Source: Akkermansia muciniphila (lineage in GTDB: Bacteria > Verrucomicrobiota > Verrucomicrobiia > Verrucomicrobiales > Akkermansiaceae). From it: 64,000 bases of DNA. The stretch is from positions 123,751-187,750 of the forward strand of contig NZ_JABDHQ010000006.1 of assembly GCF_018709685.1 (NCBI RefSeq). Reading direction: 5' to 3'. Each line of letters opens with the position of its first letter. Position 1 is the first letter of the stretch. The notes below the pieces were generated by a model. It was given only the letters and a program-made list of their open reading frames with translations, was not told where the DNA came from and searched no databases. Both the position numbers and the translations under genes were made by a program. Shown here in pieces: positions 1 through 7,525 of the stretch.

Positions 1-152
1 AGCTGGGGCGGATGTAAACAGGTATCCCGAACAGGGTGAAATGAATCATGCGCGAGAGGGTAAGGGCAGATTCCCCTTTTGCCAAGTCCGGAGAACGTGC
101 ATGCACCGTTTTGGCATTGGTACGGTGCAGGAGATTGTGTTAAAAGGCCTTC

Positions 153-872
153 ATGAGGCTGTTTCCCATCATCCTGTGCTGCGCCGTGCAGGCCGTACAG
201 GGGTATGACGGACCCCCGCCCCTGACGGAGGTGGACGGCCGTTCCCCCATCCGCATGGGGGGTGAATTGCTGGGCGGCTACCGTTCGGACTACATCCACC
301 GCGGGGAGAAGCTGGGCCCCAATTCCGTGGAAGGCCAGATTTCCGGCGGGGCCTCCCTGTCGGACTCATGGGCGGTGAGCGGGGAACTCTTTGCCATCCG
401 CAACTGGCAGGGGCGCAATTTCAGCCAGACCACCCTGCACGGGGAGCTTCAGTATTATCTGGCGGACGAATGCACGGCCGGCCTGTTTGTCAACGGGCAG
501 TGGTATGATTCCTGCCCCTTGAAAAGCGGAACGGAGCCCGGCCTGTCCCTCAAGTGGAATCCCATGCCGTCCTGGTCGTTCAGCGGCTCCTTCCTGTATG
601 ACTCCGGGCAGGAGGGGGTGTACTCCCAGTGGGGCGTTACGTGGCAGCCTCTGCTGTGCGAATCCGTAGCCATGGTAAACACGGTTTCCCTGGGGTTTTC
701 CCATGATTACCTGGGGAGAAACGGCTTGAAGGAGCTGATGGTGCGCACGGGCGTGCGGTGGGCCGTTTCCGGCAGTCTGCGGGTGGAGCCCTTCCTGGGG
801 TGGTATTGCGGCTACGGGCGGGATGATTTCAAAAAAGTGGTGCTGGGCCTTTGGTGCTCTTACGTTTTTTAA
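153..872 (+). CDS. Putative outer-membrane beta-barrel protein, function unknown
   Basis: A 239-residue protein with a short hydrophobic leader (about residues 1-17, ending near AVQG) and then a chain rich in alternating aromatic, glycine and polar residues (YRSDYIHRG, WAVSGELFAIRNW, LGFSHDYLG). The last residue is phenylalanine in the context CSYVF, as is usual for proteins folded by the BAM machinery. That pattern fits a small transmembrane beta-barrel; I do not recognise a named family. It stands alone upstream of the sugar-salvage operon, 75 bases away with a promoter-like element between, so it is probably transcribed separately. A periplasmic beta-sandwich protein is the main alternative. 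The existence of the gene is well supported by its length and codon use; the barrel assignment is inference. Confidence 0.75.
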   Translation: MRLFPIILCCAVQAVQGYDGPPPLTEVDGRSPIRMGGELLGGYRSDYIHRGEKLGPNSVEGQISGGASLSDSWAVSGELFAIRNWQGRNFSQTTLHGELQYYLADECTAGLFVNGQWYDSCPLKSGTEPGLSLKWNPMPSWSFSGSFLYDSGQEGVYSQWGVTWQPLLCESVAMVNTVSLGFSHDYLGRNGLKELMVRTGVRWAVSGSLRVEPFLGWYCGYGRDDFKKVVLGLWCSYVF

Positions 873-907
873 CGGGCGGATTTCTCCGGTTTTCCGGCAT
901 TTTCCAG

Positions 908-935
908 TTGCCAAACGGGGAGGCTTGGTCATAAT
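908..935 (+). promoter_or_regulatory. Predicted sigma70-type promoter of the sugar salvage operon
   Basis: TTGCCA (908-913) and CATAAT (930-935) are separated by 16 bases. The start codon at 948 is only 12 bases past the -10 element, so the transcript would have a leader of about six bases. Pattern match only. Confidence 0.5.
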
Positions 936-947
936 GGCCCGCGTATT

Positions 948-1856
948 ATGAAGCCTACACTTCTTGTTTTAGCAGCTGGTATGGGTAGCCGTTACGGCGG
1001 TCTCAAGCAACTTGACCCGATGGGTCCCAACGGTGAAGTCGTTCTTGACTACTCTGTTTATGATGCCATCCGGGCCGGTTTCGGAAAGGTGGTATTCATT
1101 ATCCGCCGTGACTTTGAAGACATTTTCAAGGAAAAGGTCGGCAGCCGCTTTGCCGGCAAGATTGAGGTGGATTACGCCTTCCAGTCCCTGGACGACCTGC
1201 CAGAAGGCTTTTCCGTGCCGGAAGGCCGCGAAAAACCCTGGGGCACCGCCCACGCCCTGCGCGCCGCCCGCAATGTGGTGAAAGAACCCTTTGCCGTGGT
1301 GAATGCGGATGACTTTTACGGCGCGGACGCCTTTGTGCAGGCCGCCAAGTTCCTGACCACCACCACGGATGAACCCGGAAAGGCCCATTACGGCATGATC
1401 GGCTATCCGCTGAAGAACACCCTCTCCGACAACGGGGACGTGAACCGCGGCATCTGTTCCATCAAGGAAGGCCTGCTGGACGGCGTGGAGGAATTCGTGA
1501 AAATCCAGGCTGATGAAGACGGCGTGGTGCGCGGCAACAACCTGAAGGGCGAACGCCTGCCCGTGGACCCCGGCGAACTGGTTTCCATGAACTTCTGGCT
1601 CTTCTCCCCCTCCTTCATTGAGCTGACGGAAGACCGCTTCATCGACTTCCTGAAGGAACATGGCCAGGAACCCAAGAGCGAATGCTTCATTCCCACCGTG
1701 GTGGACGCCCTGATTCATGAAGACCGCGCGGACTGCGCCGTTCTTCCCACCTCCTCCACCTGGTTCGGGATGACCTATCCCGGGGACAAGCCCATGGTCG
1801 TGGAAGGCATCAACAAACTCATCAAGCAGGGCGTGTACCCTGAAAAGCTCAACTAA
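948..1856 (+). CDS. Sugar-1-phosphate nucleotidyltransferase family protein
   Basis: 302 residues. The N-terminus carries the nucleotide-binding signature of NTP-transferase enzymes (LAAGMGSRYGGLKQL, residues 7-21), and NADDFYG near residue 123 matches the metal and sugar-phosphate binding stretch. The family joins a sugar-1-phosphate to an NTP, giving an NDP-sugar and pyrophosphate in the cytoplasm. It begins a tight operon: 12 bases before a NahK-like kinase, followed by a GalE-like epimerase. From that context I infer it uses the hexose- or hexosamine-1-phosphate made by the kinase, filling the role GalT-type LnpC has in the bifidobacterial lacto-N-biose pathway. The nucleotide and sugar specificity cannot be read from the sequence. 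A MurU-like role in cell-wall sugar recycling is an alternative, though MurU proteins are shorter. Confidence 0.85.
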   Translation: MKPTLLVLAAGMGSRYGGLKQLDPMGPNGEVVLDYSVYDAIRAGFGKVVFIIRRDFEDIFKEKVGSRFAGKIEVDYAFQSLDDLPEGFSVPEGREKPWGTAHALRAARNVVKEPFAVVNADDFYGADAFVQAAKFLTTTTDEPGKAHYGMIGYPLKNTLSDNGDVNRGICSIKEGLLDGVEEFVKIQADEDGVVRGNNLKGERLPVDPGELVSMNFWLFSPSFIELTEDRFIDFLKEHGQEPKSECFIPTVVDALIHEDRADCAVLPTSSTWFGMTYPGDKPMVVEGINKLIKQGVYPEKLN

Positions 1857-1868
1857 GCCCCTTTTCCC

Positions 1869-2963
1869 ATGCACGATCTCAAGGCTGTATCATCCCTGTT
1901 CGATCTCCGCGGCGACTTCGTCCACGGTTACTCCTACGGCAGCGGCCATATCAACGACACCTACTGCATCTGGGTGGACCAGGCGGGGCAGCGCATCCGC
2001 TACATCCTCCAGCGCGTGAACCACAACGTGTTCAAGCAGCCCATCCCCCTGATGGAAAACGTGAAGCGCGTGACGGACCACGCCCTGAAGCGCCTGAAGG
2101 AGGAGCAGTGCCCGGAAGCCTACCGCCGCACCCTCACGCTGGTTCCCTCCGTGGACGGCAAGCCATACGCCCTGGACGCGGACGGCAACTGCTGGCGCGT
2201 GTACCCGTTCATTGAACGTGCACGCACTTACGACCAGATTGAAACCACCAGGCAGTGCCAGGAAGCGGCGCGCGCCTTCGGCGAGTTCCAGAAGCTGACG
2301 GCAGACCTTCCCGGCGAACCCCTGTTTGAAACCATTCCCGATTTCCACAACACCACCTCCCGCCTGGCGGCTCTGAAAGAAGCCATCCAGTCAGACCCCC
2401 TGGGCCGCGTGAAGGAAGTGCAGAAGGAAATAGACTGGTACCTTTCCCGTGAGGCGGACTGCCATCTGGTGGTGGACTACCTGAAATCCGGAGAACTGCC
2501 CCTGCGCTGCACGCACAACGACACCAAGCTGAACAACGTGATGCTGGACGACGTGACCGGGGAAGGCATCTGCGTGATTGACCTGGACACCACGATGCCC
2601 GGCTCCGCCATCTACGACTTCGGGGACATGATCCGCACGGCCACGTCTCCCGCCGCGGAAGATGAAAAGGACACCTCCAAGGTCACCATGCGCATGTTCA
2701 TGTTTGAGGCCCTGGTGCAGGGTTACCTGAGCTCCGCCAAAAGCTTCCTGACGCCTCTGGAAAAGAGCCTGCTGCCGTTCTCCGGCAAATTGCTCACGAT
2801 GGAATGCGGCATCCGCTTCCTGACGGACTACCTGTCCGGAGACGTGTACTTCAAGATCCACCGTCCGGAACACAACCTGGACCGCTGCCGCACGCAGATG
2901 GCCCTGGTGGAATCCATCGAGGCGCAGATGGATGAAATGAAGGCCGTTGTGGACCGCTACTAA
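1869..2963 (+). CDS. NahK-like N-acetylhexosamine 1-kinase (aminoglycoside phosphotransferase fold)
   Basis: 364 residues, close to the length of bifidobacterial NahK (about 359). The catalytic loop HNDTKLNNVM (about residues 216-225) and the metal-binding segment VIDLDTTMPG (about 236-245), followed by YDFGDMIR, match NahK-type members of the APH/choline kinase fold. NahK phosphorylates GlcNAc or GalNAc at the anomeric hydroxyl, giving the substrate for a nucleotidyltransferase such as the gene 12 bases upstream. The epimerase follows 29 bases downstream, so all three should be co-transcribed. In a mucin degrader this kinase would capture GalNAc and GlcNAc released from O-glycans. An AmgK-type role (MurNAc/GlcNAc anomeric kinase in cell-wall recycling) is the alternative, but the motif wording is nearer to NahK. 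Confidence 0.82.
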   Translation: MHDLKAVSSLFDLRGDFVHGYSYGSGHINDTYCIWVDQAGQRIRYILQRVNHNVFKQPIPLMENVKRVTDHALKRLKEEQCPEAYRRTLTLVPSVDGKPYALDADGNCWRVYPFIERARTYDQIETTRQCQEAARAFGEFQKLTADLPGEPLFETIPDFHNTTSRLAALKEAIQSDPLGRVKEVQKEIDWYLSREADCHLVVDYLKSGELPLRCTHNDTKLNNVMLDDVTGEGICVIDLDTTMPGSAIYDFGDMIRTATSPAAEDEKDTSKVTMRMFMFEALVQGYLSSAKSFLTPLEKSLLPFSGKLLTMECGIRFLTDYLSGDVYFKIHRPEHNLDRCRTQMALVESIEAQMDEMKAVVDRY

Positions 2964-2992
2964 TCAATACCTACCAACATCGGAAAAAACAC

Positions 2993-3919
2993 ATGAAGAT
3001 TCTCGTAACCGGCGGCGCCGGATTCATCGGTTCCCACATTGTGGAACACTATCAGGACAAGGCGGAGGAAATCCGCGTGCTGGACAACCTGCGCACGGGC
3101 TACCTCAAGAACCTGGACGGTCTCAAGCACACCTTCATTGAAGGCTCCATCTGCGACCGGGAGCTGGTTCGCCAGGCGGTGCAGGGGGTGGACTACATCT
3201 TCCACATGGCCGCGCTCGTCTCCGTGCCGGAATCCATGAGCAAGATCGGAGAGTGCATTGACATCAACGTCAACGGCCTTCTGAACGTGCTGGAGGAAGC
3301 TTCCGCCGCCGGAGTCAAGAAAATCGTGCTGGCGTCTTCCGCCGCCATCTATGGGGACAACCCCACGGTGCCCAAGCTGGAAACCATGTACCCGGAACCC
3401 AAGAGCCCCTATGCCATCACCAAGCTGGACGGGGAATACTACCTCAACATGTTCCGGGCGGAAGGCAGGGTCAACACGGCCGCCGTGCGCTTCTTCAACG
3501 TCTTCGGCCCACGGCAGGACCCCAAGGGGGCCTATGCCGCCGCGGTGCCCATCTTCATTGAAAAAGCCGTCAAGGGAGAAGACATCACCGTGTACGGCGA
3601 CGGCACCCAGACACGTGACTTCATTTACGTGAAGGACATCGTGGGAGCCCTCACCTTCGTGGCGGAACACCCGGAAGTCACCGGCGTGTTCAATGCCGGG
3701 TACGGCGGCCAGATCACCATTGAAGAACTGGCGCAGAACATCATCAAGGCCGCGGGTTCCTCCTCCAAGGTGCTCCATGCCCCGGAACGCGCCGGCGACG
3801 TGAAGCATTCCCGCGCCTGCGCGGACAAGCTCCGCAACGCCGGATGGCAGCCCAAGCACACCCTGCCGGAAGGCCTGGCGACAACGCTGGAATACTTCAA
3901 GGGCATCCTGGGCAAGTAA
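2993..3919 (+). CDS. NAD-dependent epimerase/dehydratase, UDP-glucose 4-epimerase type
   Basis: 308 residues of the extended short-chain dehydrogenase family. Visible are the Rossmann glycine motif GGAGFIGSH (7-15), the catalytic serine region LASSAAIYG (about 112-120), the YxxxK pair in YAITK (Y140, K144), and the substrate-loop motif VRFFNVFGPRQDP. The family interconverts the 4-hydroxyl configuration of UDP-sugars (UDP-Glc/UDP-Gal or UDP-GlcNAc/UDP-GalNAc) using bound NAD. It is the last gene of the kinase and nucleotidyltransferase operon, with a strong terminator 33 bases downstream, which fits a Leloir-type salvage route. I cannot say whether it prefers acetylated sugars. Some family members are UDP-xylose or lipopolysaccharide enzymes, so galE is not assigned. 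Confidence 0.85.
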   Translation: MKILVTGGAGFIGSHIVEHYQDKAEEIRVLDNLRTGYLKNLDGLKHTFIEGSICDRELVRQAVQGVDYIFHMAALVSVPESMSKIGECIDINVNGLLNVLEEASAAGVKKIVLASSAAIYGDNPTVPKLETMYPEPKSPYAITKLDGEYYLNMFRAEGRVNTAAVRFFNVFGPRQDPKGAYAAAVPIFIEKAVKGEDITVYGDGTQTRDFIYVKDIVGALTFVAEHPEVTGVFNAGYGGQITIEELAQNIIKAAGSSSKVLHAPERAGDVKHSRACADKLRNAGWQPKHTLPEGLATTLEYFKGILGK

Positions 3920-3951
3920 CTTTCCGGAATTTCCGGTTTACCATTATTCAG

Positions 3952-3990
3952 GGACTGTCTCCGCTCCTGCGGCGGAGGCAGTCCTTTTTT
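3952..3990 (+). terminator. Rho-independent terminator of the sugar salvage operon
   Basis: A 13-bp stem (3952-3964 with 3972-3984, one G-T pair) with a 7-base loop is followed by six T residues. It begins 33 bases after the epimerase stop codon. Confidence 0.9.
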
Positions 3991-4288
3991 GCCGGGAAAA
4001 CGGCGCGTGTATGACAAATATGCCCGGAAACCGTAAAGTGAATCATTCAAAAGGCTTTTTTCCGGAGCGGGAAAAGCGGGGGAAACGAATCGCCGGAAAA
4101 AATGGAAATTCATTCATCATGAAGCATGTTTCATGGAATGCGGCAGTACGTTGAAGTTACAGGAAGATGATTGGCGCAAGTTGATATTTCATGTTTGTTA
4201 GAGAACGGTATTTCCTACAGAAAGGACAGTCTCCGGCATTGAATATCATTGACAGGAGGGAGGGTTAATAATAGAGACCAAAAACGAT
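3991..4288. other. Intergenic stretch, nothing recognised
   Basis: Between the terminator and the small membrane protein gene. It becomes AT-rich from about 4100. I see no open frame with coding character and no RNA structure I can name. Confidence 0.5.
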
Positions 4289-4684
4289 ATGAATCCCTAC
4301 AGAAATTCTTCAGTCAGTCAATTATCTGCTCTTGATGATCCCTATCTTGAACTGGTGATGGCCCGCCGGAAGGAGGAAGCCCGCTGGGGATGGATACCTT
4401 TTGCCGCATTCATTTCCTTTCTGCTCGTGTACCGCATCTTTGGCTTTCTGATGCCTACCAATGACACGGACGGTTCGGAACCCTGGCTCTTCTTGCTGGC
4501 GCTGGCGGGCTGGGGGCTTCTGGCGCTCATCCACATGATTATACTCCCCATCTGGATGCTGATAGCCTCCCTCCGCTATTGGGAGGTGAACCGCAGGGGA
4601 CTGGCGGTGGCGGGGCTGCTGTTCAGCGTGCTTGCCCCTGTCTGCATGGTCCTGATGCTCTCCTGCTGGTCCGTTTTTGGATAA
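4289..4684 (+). CDS. Small integral membrane protein, function unknown
   Basis: 131 residues with three hydrophobic segments, about residues 35-53, 66-95 and 104-129. The N-terminal 30 residues are polar and contain an RRKEEAR stretch just before the first helix. No family recognised. The start ATG at 4289 is chosen because the preceding bases are AT-rich and non-coding. The gene ends 92 bases before rarA on the same strand. The hydrophobic pattern and clean reading frame support a real gene; its role is unknown. Confidence 0.65.
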   Translation: MNPYRNSSVSQLSALDDPYLELVMARRKEEARWGWIPFAAFISFLLVYRIFGFLMPTNDTDGSEPWLFLLALAGWGLLALIHMIILPIWMLIASLRYWEVNRRGLAVAGLLFSVLAPVCMVLMLSCWSVFG

Positions 4685-4776
4685 CATGGAACTCCCCTCC
4701 ATTCCCGGGCGGGAAACTTGCCGCATTCCGGGGATTGGCCTTTTCTCCGCTCCTGCGACCGGGTAAAGTGCCTTTG

Positions 4777-6156
4777 ATGGATCTGTTCAGTTTACAGGAA
4801 GCGGAGGCGCGGGGAGGCTTTGAACCCGGAGCGGACGTCTCCGCCATGCCTCTTGCCGCGCGCATGCGCCCGCGCTCCCTGGATGAAGTGGCCGGGCAGA
4901 AGCACCTGCTGGCGCCGGGAAAGCTGCTGAGGCGCGCGATTGAAACGGACCGGTTCACCTCCCTGATTTTTTACGGCCCTCCCGGCTGCGGAAAGACCAC
5001 CCTGGCCGCCGTCATCGCCCAGACGACGAACGCCCACTTCATGATGCTCAACGGGGTGGAATCCAACGTGGCGGACATCCGGGAAAAAATCGCCCAGGCG
5101 CAGATGAGGATGAGCATGCACGGGCGGAAAACCGTCCTCTTTGTGGATGAGCTGCACCGGTTCAACAAGGCGCAGCAGGACGTCCTGCTCCCCCATCTGG
5201 AAAAGGGAACGGTCAGGTTCATCGGCGCGACTACGGAAAACCCCTACTTTGCGATCAACTCCCCCCTGCTGTCCCGTTCCCAGGTCTTTCCGCTGGAACC
5301 GGTGCCGGAGGAAGAACTGGCCGCCCTGCTGAAACGCGCCCTGGCGGATGCGGAGCGCGGACTGGGAGCCTCCCGCGTGGACATGGAGGAGGAAGCGCTG
5401 AACCATCTGGCCGCCAAGGCGGACGGAGACGCCCGGAAGGCCATCACGGCCCTGGAGGTGGCCGTTCTGTCCACTCCTGCGGGGGAAGACGGCATTATTC
5501 ATGTGAACCTCTCCGTGGCGGAGGAATCCATCCAGCGCAAGGCGATCAAGTATGACCGCCTGGGGGACTCCCACTACGACACGATTTCCGCCTTCATCAA
5601 ATCCATGCGCGGCTCCGATCCGGACGCAGCCCTGTACTGGCTGGGCATGATGCTGGAAGCCGGGGAGGACATCCGCTTCATCGGCAGAAGGCTGGTCATC
5701 GCCGCGTCGGAAGACGTGGGGCTGGCGGACTCCAACGCCCTGCGCGTGGCGCTGGACGCGGCGCGCGCGGCGGAAATGGTCGGCATGCCGGAGGCCCGCA
5801 TTCCGCTGGCGCACGCCACCGTGTACCTGGCGACGGCCCCCAAGAGCAATTCCGCCTACATGGGCATCAACGCCGCCATGGAGGACGTGCGCAACGGAAA
5901 AACGCTGGCGGTGCCGGAACACCTCCGGACGCCCACGCGCAAGAAGCTGGCCGCCGCCGGCGGTGCGGACGCCGCCAGGCTGGAATACCTGTATTCCCAT
6001 GATTACCCGGAACATTACGTTCCCCAGGCCTACCTGCCGGAAGGCCGCGTTTACTACACTCCCACCGGAAACGGGCTGGAACTGCGCATCAAGGAGCGCA
6101 TGGAATACCGCCGCAAGCTGGCGGAGGAAGCGCAAGAAGGCGGAAAGAAGAGCTGA
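4777..6156 (+). CDS. rarA: Replication-associated recombination protein A (MgsA/RarA AAA+ ATPase)
   Basis: 459 residues from ATG 4777. That start is preferred over upstream in-frame ATGs, which overlap the preceding membrane protein; it gives the typical beginning MDLFSLQEA and a TAAAGT -10-like element sits 7 bases upstream. Walker A is GPPGCGKTT (about residues 67-75), Walker B is VLFVDELHRFNKAQQD (about 119-134), and GATTENPYF with LLSRSQVF covers the sensor and arginine finger region. The C-terminal half contains the tetramerisation segment typical of RarA (GSDPDAALYWLGMMLEAGED). RarA acts at stalled replication forks and is related to the clamp-loader ATPases. Length and motif order match the family throughout. 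Confidence 0.96.
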   Translation: MDLFSLQEAEARGGFEPGADVSAMPLAARMRPRSLDEVAGQKHLLAPGKLLRRAIETDRFTSLIFYGPPGCGKTTLAAVIAQTTNAHFMMLNGVESNVADIREKIAQAQMRMSMHGRKTVLFVDELHRFNKAQQDVLLPHLEKGTVRFIGATTENPYFAINSPLLSRSQVFPLEPVPEEELAALLKRALADAERGLGASRVDMEEEALNHLAAKADGDARKAITALEVAVLSTPAGEDGIIHVNLSVAEESIQRKAIKYDRLGDSHYDTISAFIKSMRGSDPDAALYWLGMMLEAGEDIRFIGRRLVIAASEDVGLADSNALRVALDAARAAEMVGMPEARIPLAHATVYLATAPKSNSAYMGINAAMEDVRNGKTLAVPEHLRTPTRKKLAAAGGADAARLEYLYSHDYPEHYVPQAYLPEGRVYYTPTGNGLELRIKERMEYRRKLAEEAQEGGKKS

Positions 6157-6195
6157 ACAGGATAGTTCCCTTCCGTTTTCCGCCGGAAAAAGAAG

Positions 6196-6228
6196 AAGGC
6201 AGGAATTCCTGTGGAAATATCCTGCCTT
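6196..6228. terminator. Hairpin between convergent rarA and the secreted protein gene
   Basis: AAGGCAGGA (6196-6204) pairs perfectly with TCCTGCCTT (6220-6228) across a 15-base loop. It lies 40 bases after the rarA stop and between two converging genes. There is no clear T-run, so a shared terminator role is a moderate inference. Confidence 0.5.
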
Positions 6229-6282
6229 GCTGAAGGTTCTGATAGGGGGCGTTTTGTACGTCTGCCGCTTTCCGGAAGGGAA

Positions 6283-7500
6283 TCAGGATTCCTTGGTCAC
6301 GATGATGTCGCAGTCCGCTTCAAACCAGCCCTGGCCCTGGCAGTCGAAGACCAGGTCCGGCTTTTCCGAGCCGGAGAAGCGCAGGGTGAATTCCCGCCCG
6401 TTTTTGTCCTGCTGGTCCTTGGGAAGTTCGCTGACCACGCGGCTGCCCCTCATGAAGCGGGGATTGCGGATATTGCAGCCGCCGCTGTTCATCTTGAAGG
6501 TGATCTTGTAGTTGCCGGGGCCGTTGAGCATGCTGCCGATGTTGACGCGGGTGGGCGTAAATTCCGGGCGGAGGTCATAGCCCGTGAAGTGCGGCTCCTT
6601 CAGGGTGACGGGTTCCGTCAGGAAGCGGTAGTAGTTCTGCGCGCCTGTACCCATGAGGGTCTTGGGTGAGATTTTGGCGATGTCCGCCAGGGTTTTCAGC
6701 GCCTGGTCCTTTTTCCCCTCATTGCGGTAAAGCCAGAATCTGGCCGCCATGACCTGCTGTTTTTGCAGGGGAGTCAGGCCGGGGATTTTGAGCTGCCTGT
6801 CCACATAGGCATGGGCGGCCTTGTAGTCTTTCTGCCCGCCGTTTTTGCCGGAGTCTTCCACCATCCGCTGTACCTTTTCAATGTAGGGCAGGTGCTTGAA
6901 GGTGTATTTGAAGTGCATGCCCTTGGTGTCTTCCGGGTCCGCCTTCTTGATTTTTTCCAGAATGTCCTTCCGGGCGGAGGCCGCGTACGGGGGAAGCTGC
7001 TGGAGGCCTTCGCCGTAAAGAAGGGCCGCGTTCGCGCCGGAAGAGGCGTCCGCCTTTTCCCACAGGGCATTGGCCTTCTCCTGCTGCTTCACGGCTTCCA
7101 GCGCCTGCTTCATGACGGCGGGCAGCGTTTCCTTGGAAACGCCTTCCGACAGGAAGACCATGCCGCCGGCGGGGGAAACCACCTGGATGGCCGGGATATT
7201 CCAGATTTCACCGGGAGGCCTGGGCAGTTTCTTTTCCTCTTCCGTCATTTCCTCCCGTTCGTCCTGGATGCACCAGAGGACGGGTTCCGGGGAGTCCTTG
7301 GCCAGGTGCTCCACGGCTCGGGTGACTTCCCGTGACTTGGGGGACCAGTCCGTGCCGGCCCACACGACGATCATGTATTTGTTGACGGTTTTGGCCTCGT
7401 CCTTGACGGTGTTGTATGCCGGGAGGGCCGCCTGGAGGGGTGCGCCCAGGAACAGGGCGGCGGCCAGCAGGCAGGGAATGGTATTGAGATGATGAAACAT
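6283..7500 (-). CDS. Secreted thioredoxin-fold protein lacking the CxxC pair
   Basis: 405 residues with a signal peptide (MFHHLNTIPCLLAAALFLGAPLQA). Residues about 42-60 (IVVWAGTDWSPKSREV) have the shape of a thioredoxin strand and active-site helix, but DWSPKS stands where WCxxC would be, so disulfide chemistry is not expected. The middle (about 150-260) is helical, with tetratricopeptide-like spacing and lysine-rich linkers. The C-terminal 90 residues (GNYKITFKMNSGGCNIRNP onward) look like a beta-sandwich. It starts 26 bases downstream of the transglutaminase-like gene on the same strand, so the two are probably co-transcribed and exported together. Its function is unknown; a scaffold or binding role in the periplasm or cell envelope is a guess. 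Confidence 0.7.
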   Translation of the reverse strand: MFHHLNTIPCLLAAALFLGAPLQAALPAYNTVKDEAKTVNKYMIVVWAGTDWSPKSREVTRAVEHLAKDSPEPVLWCIQDEREEMTEEEKKLPRPPGEIWNIPAIQVVSPAGGMVFLSEGVSKETLPAVMKQALEAVKQQEKANALWEKADASSGANAALLYGEGLQQLPPYAASARKDILEKIKKADPEDTKGMHFKYTFKHLPYIEKVQRMVEDSGKNGGQKDYKAAHAYVDRQLKIPGLTPLQKQQVMAARFWLYRNEGKKDQALKTLADIAKISPKTLMGTGAQNYYRFLTEPVTLKEPHFTGYDLRPEFTPTRVNIGSMLNGPGNYKITFKMNSGGCNIRNPRFMRGSRVVSELPKDQQDKNGREFTLRFSGSEKPDLVFDCQGQGWFEADCDIIVTKES

Positions 7501-7525
7501 GGCGTTAATGGAAAGGGTGCAGGGG

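Noticed and set aside
106..140. A sigma-54 -24/-12 promoter (TTGGCAT followed by GTGCA) before the first gene
   Set aside because: The spacing and the -12 half do not match the TGGC-N8-TTGC pattern.
948..2963. An AmgK/MurU cell-wall recycling pair as the identity of the kinase and nucleotidyltransferase
   Set aside because: Kinase motif wording (HNDTKLNN, VIDLDTTMPG) and length are closer to NahK, and an epimerase shares the operon. Kept only as an alternative.
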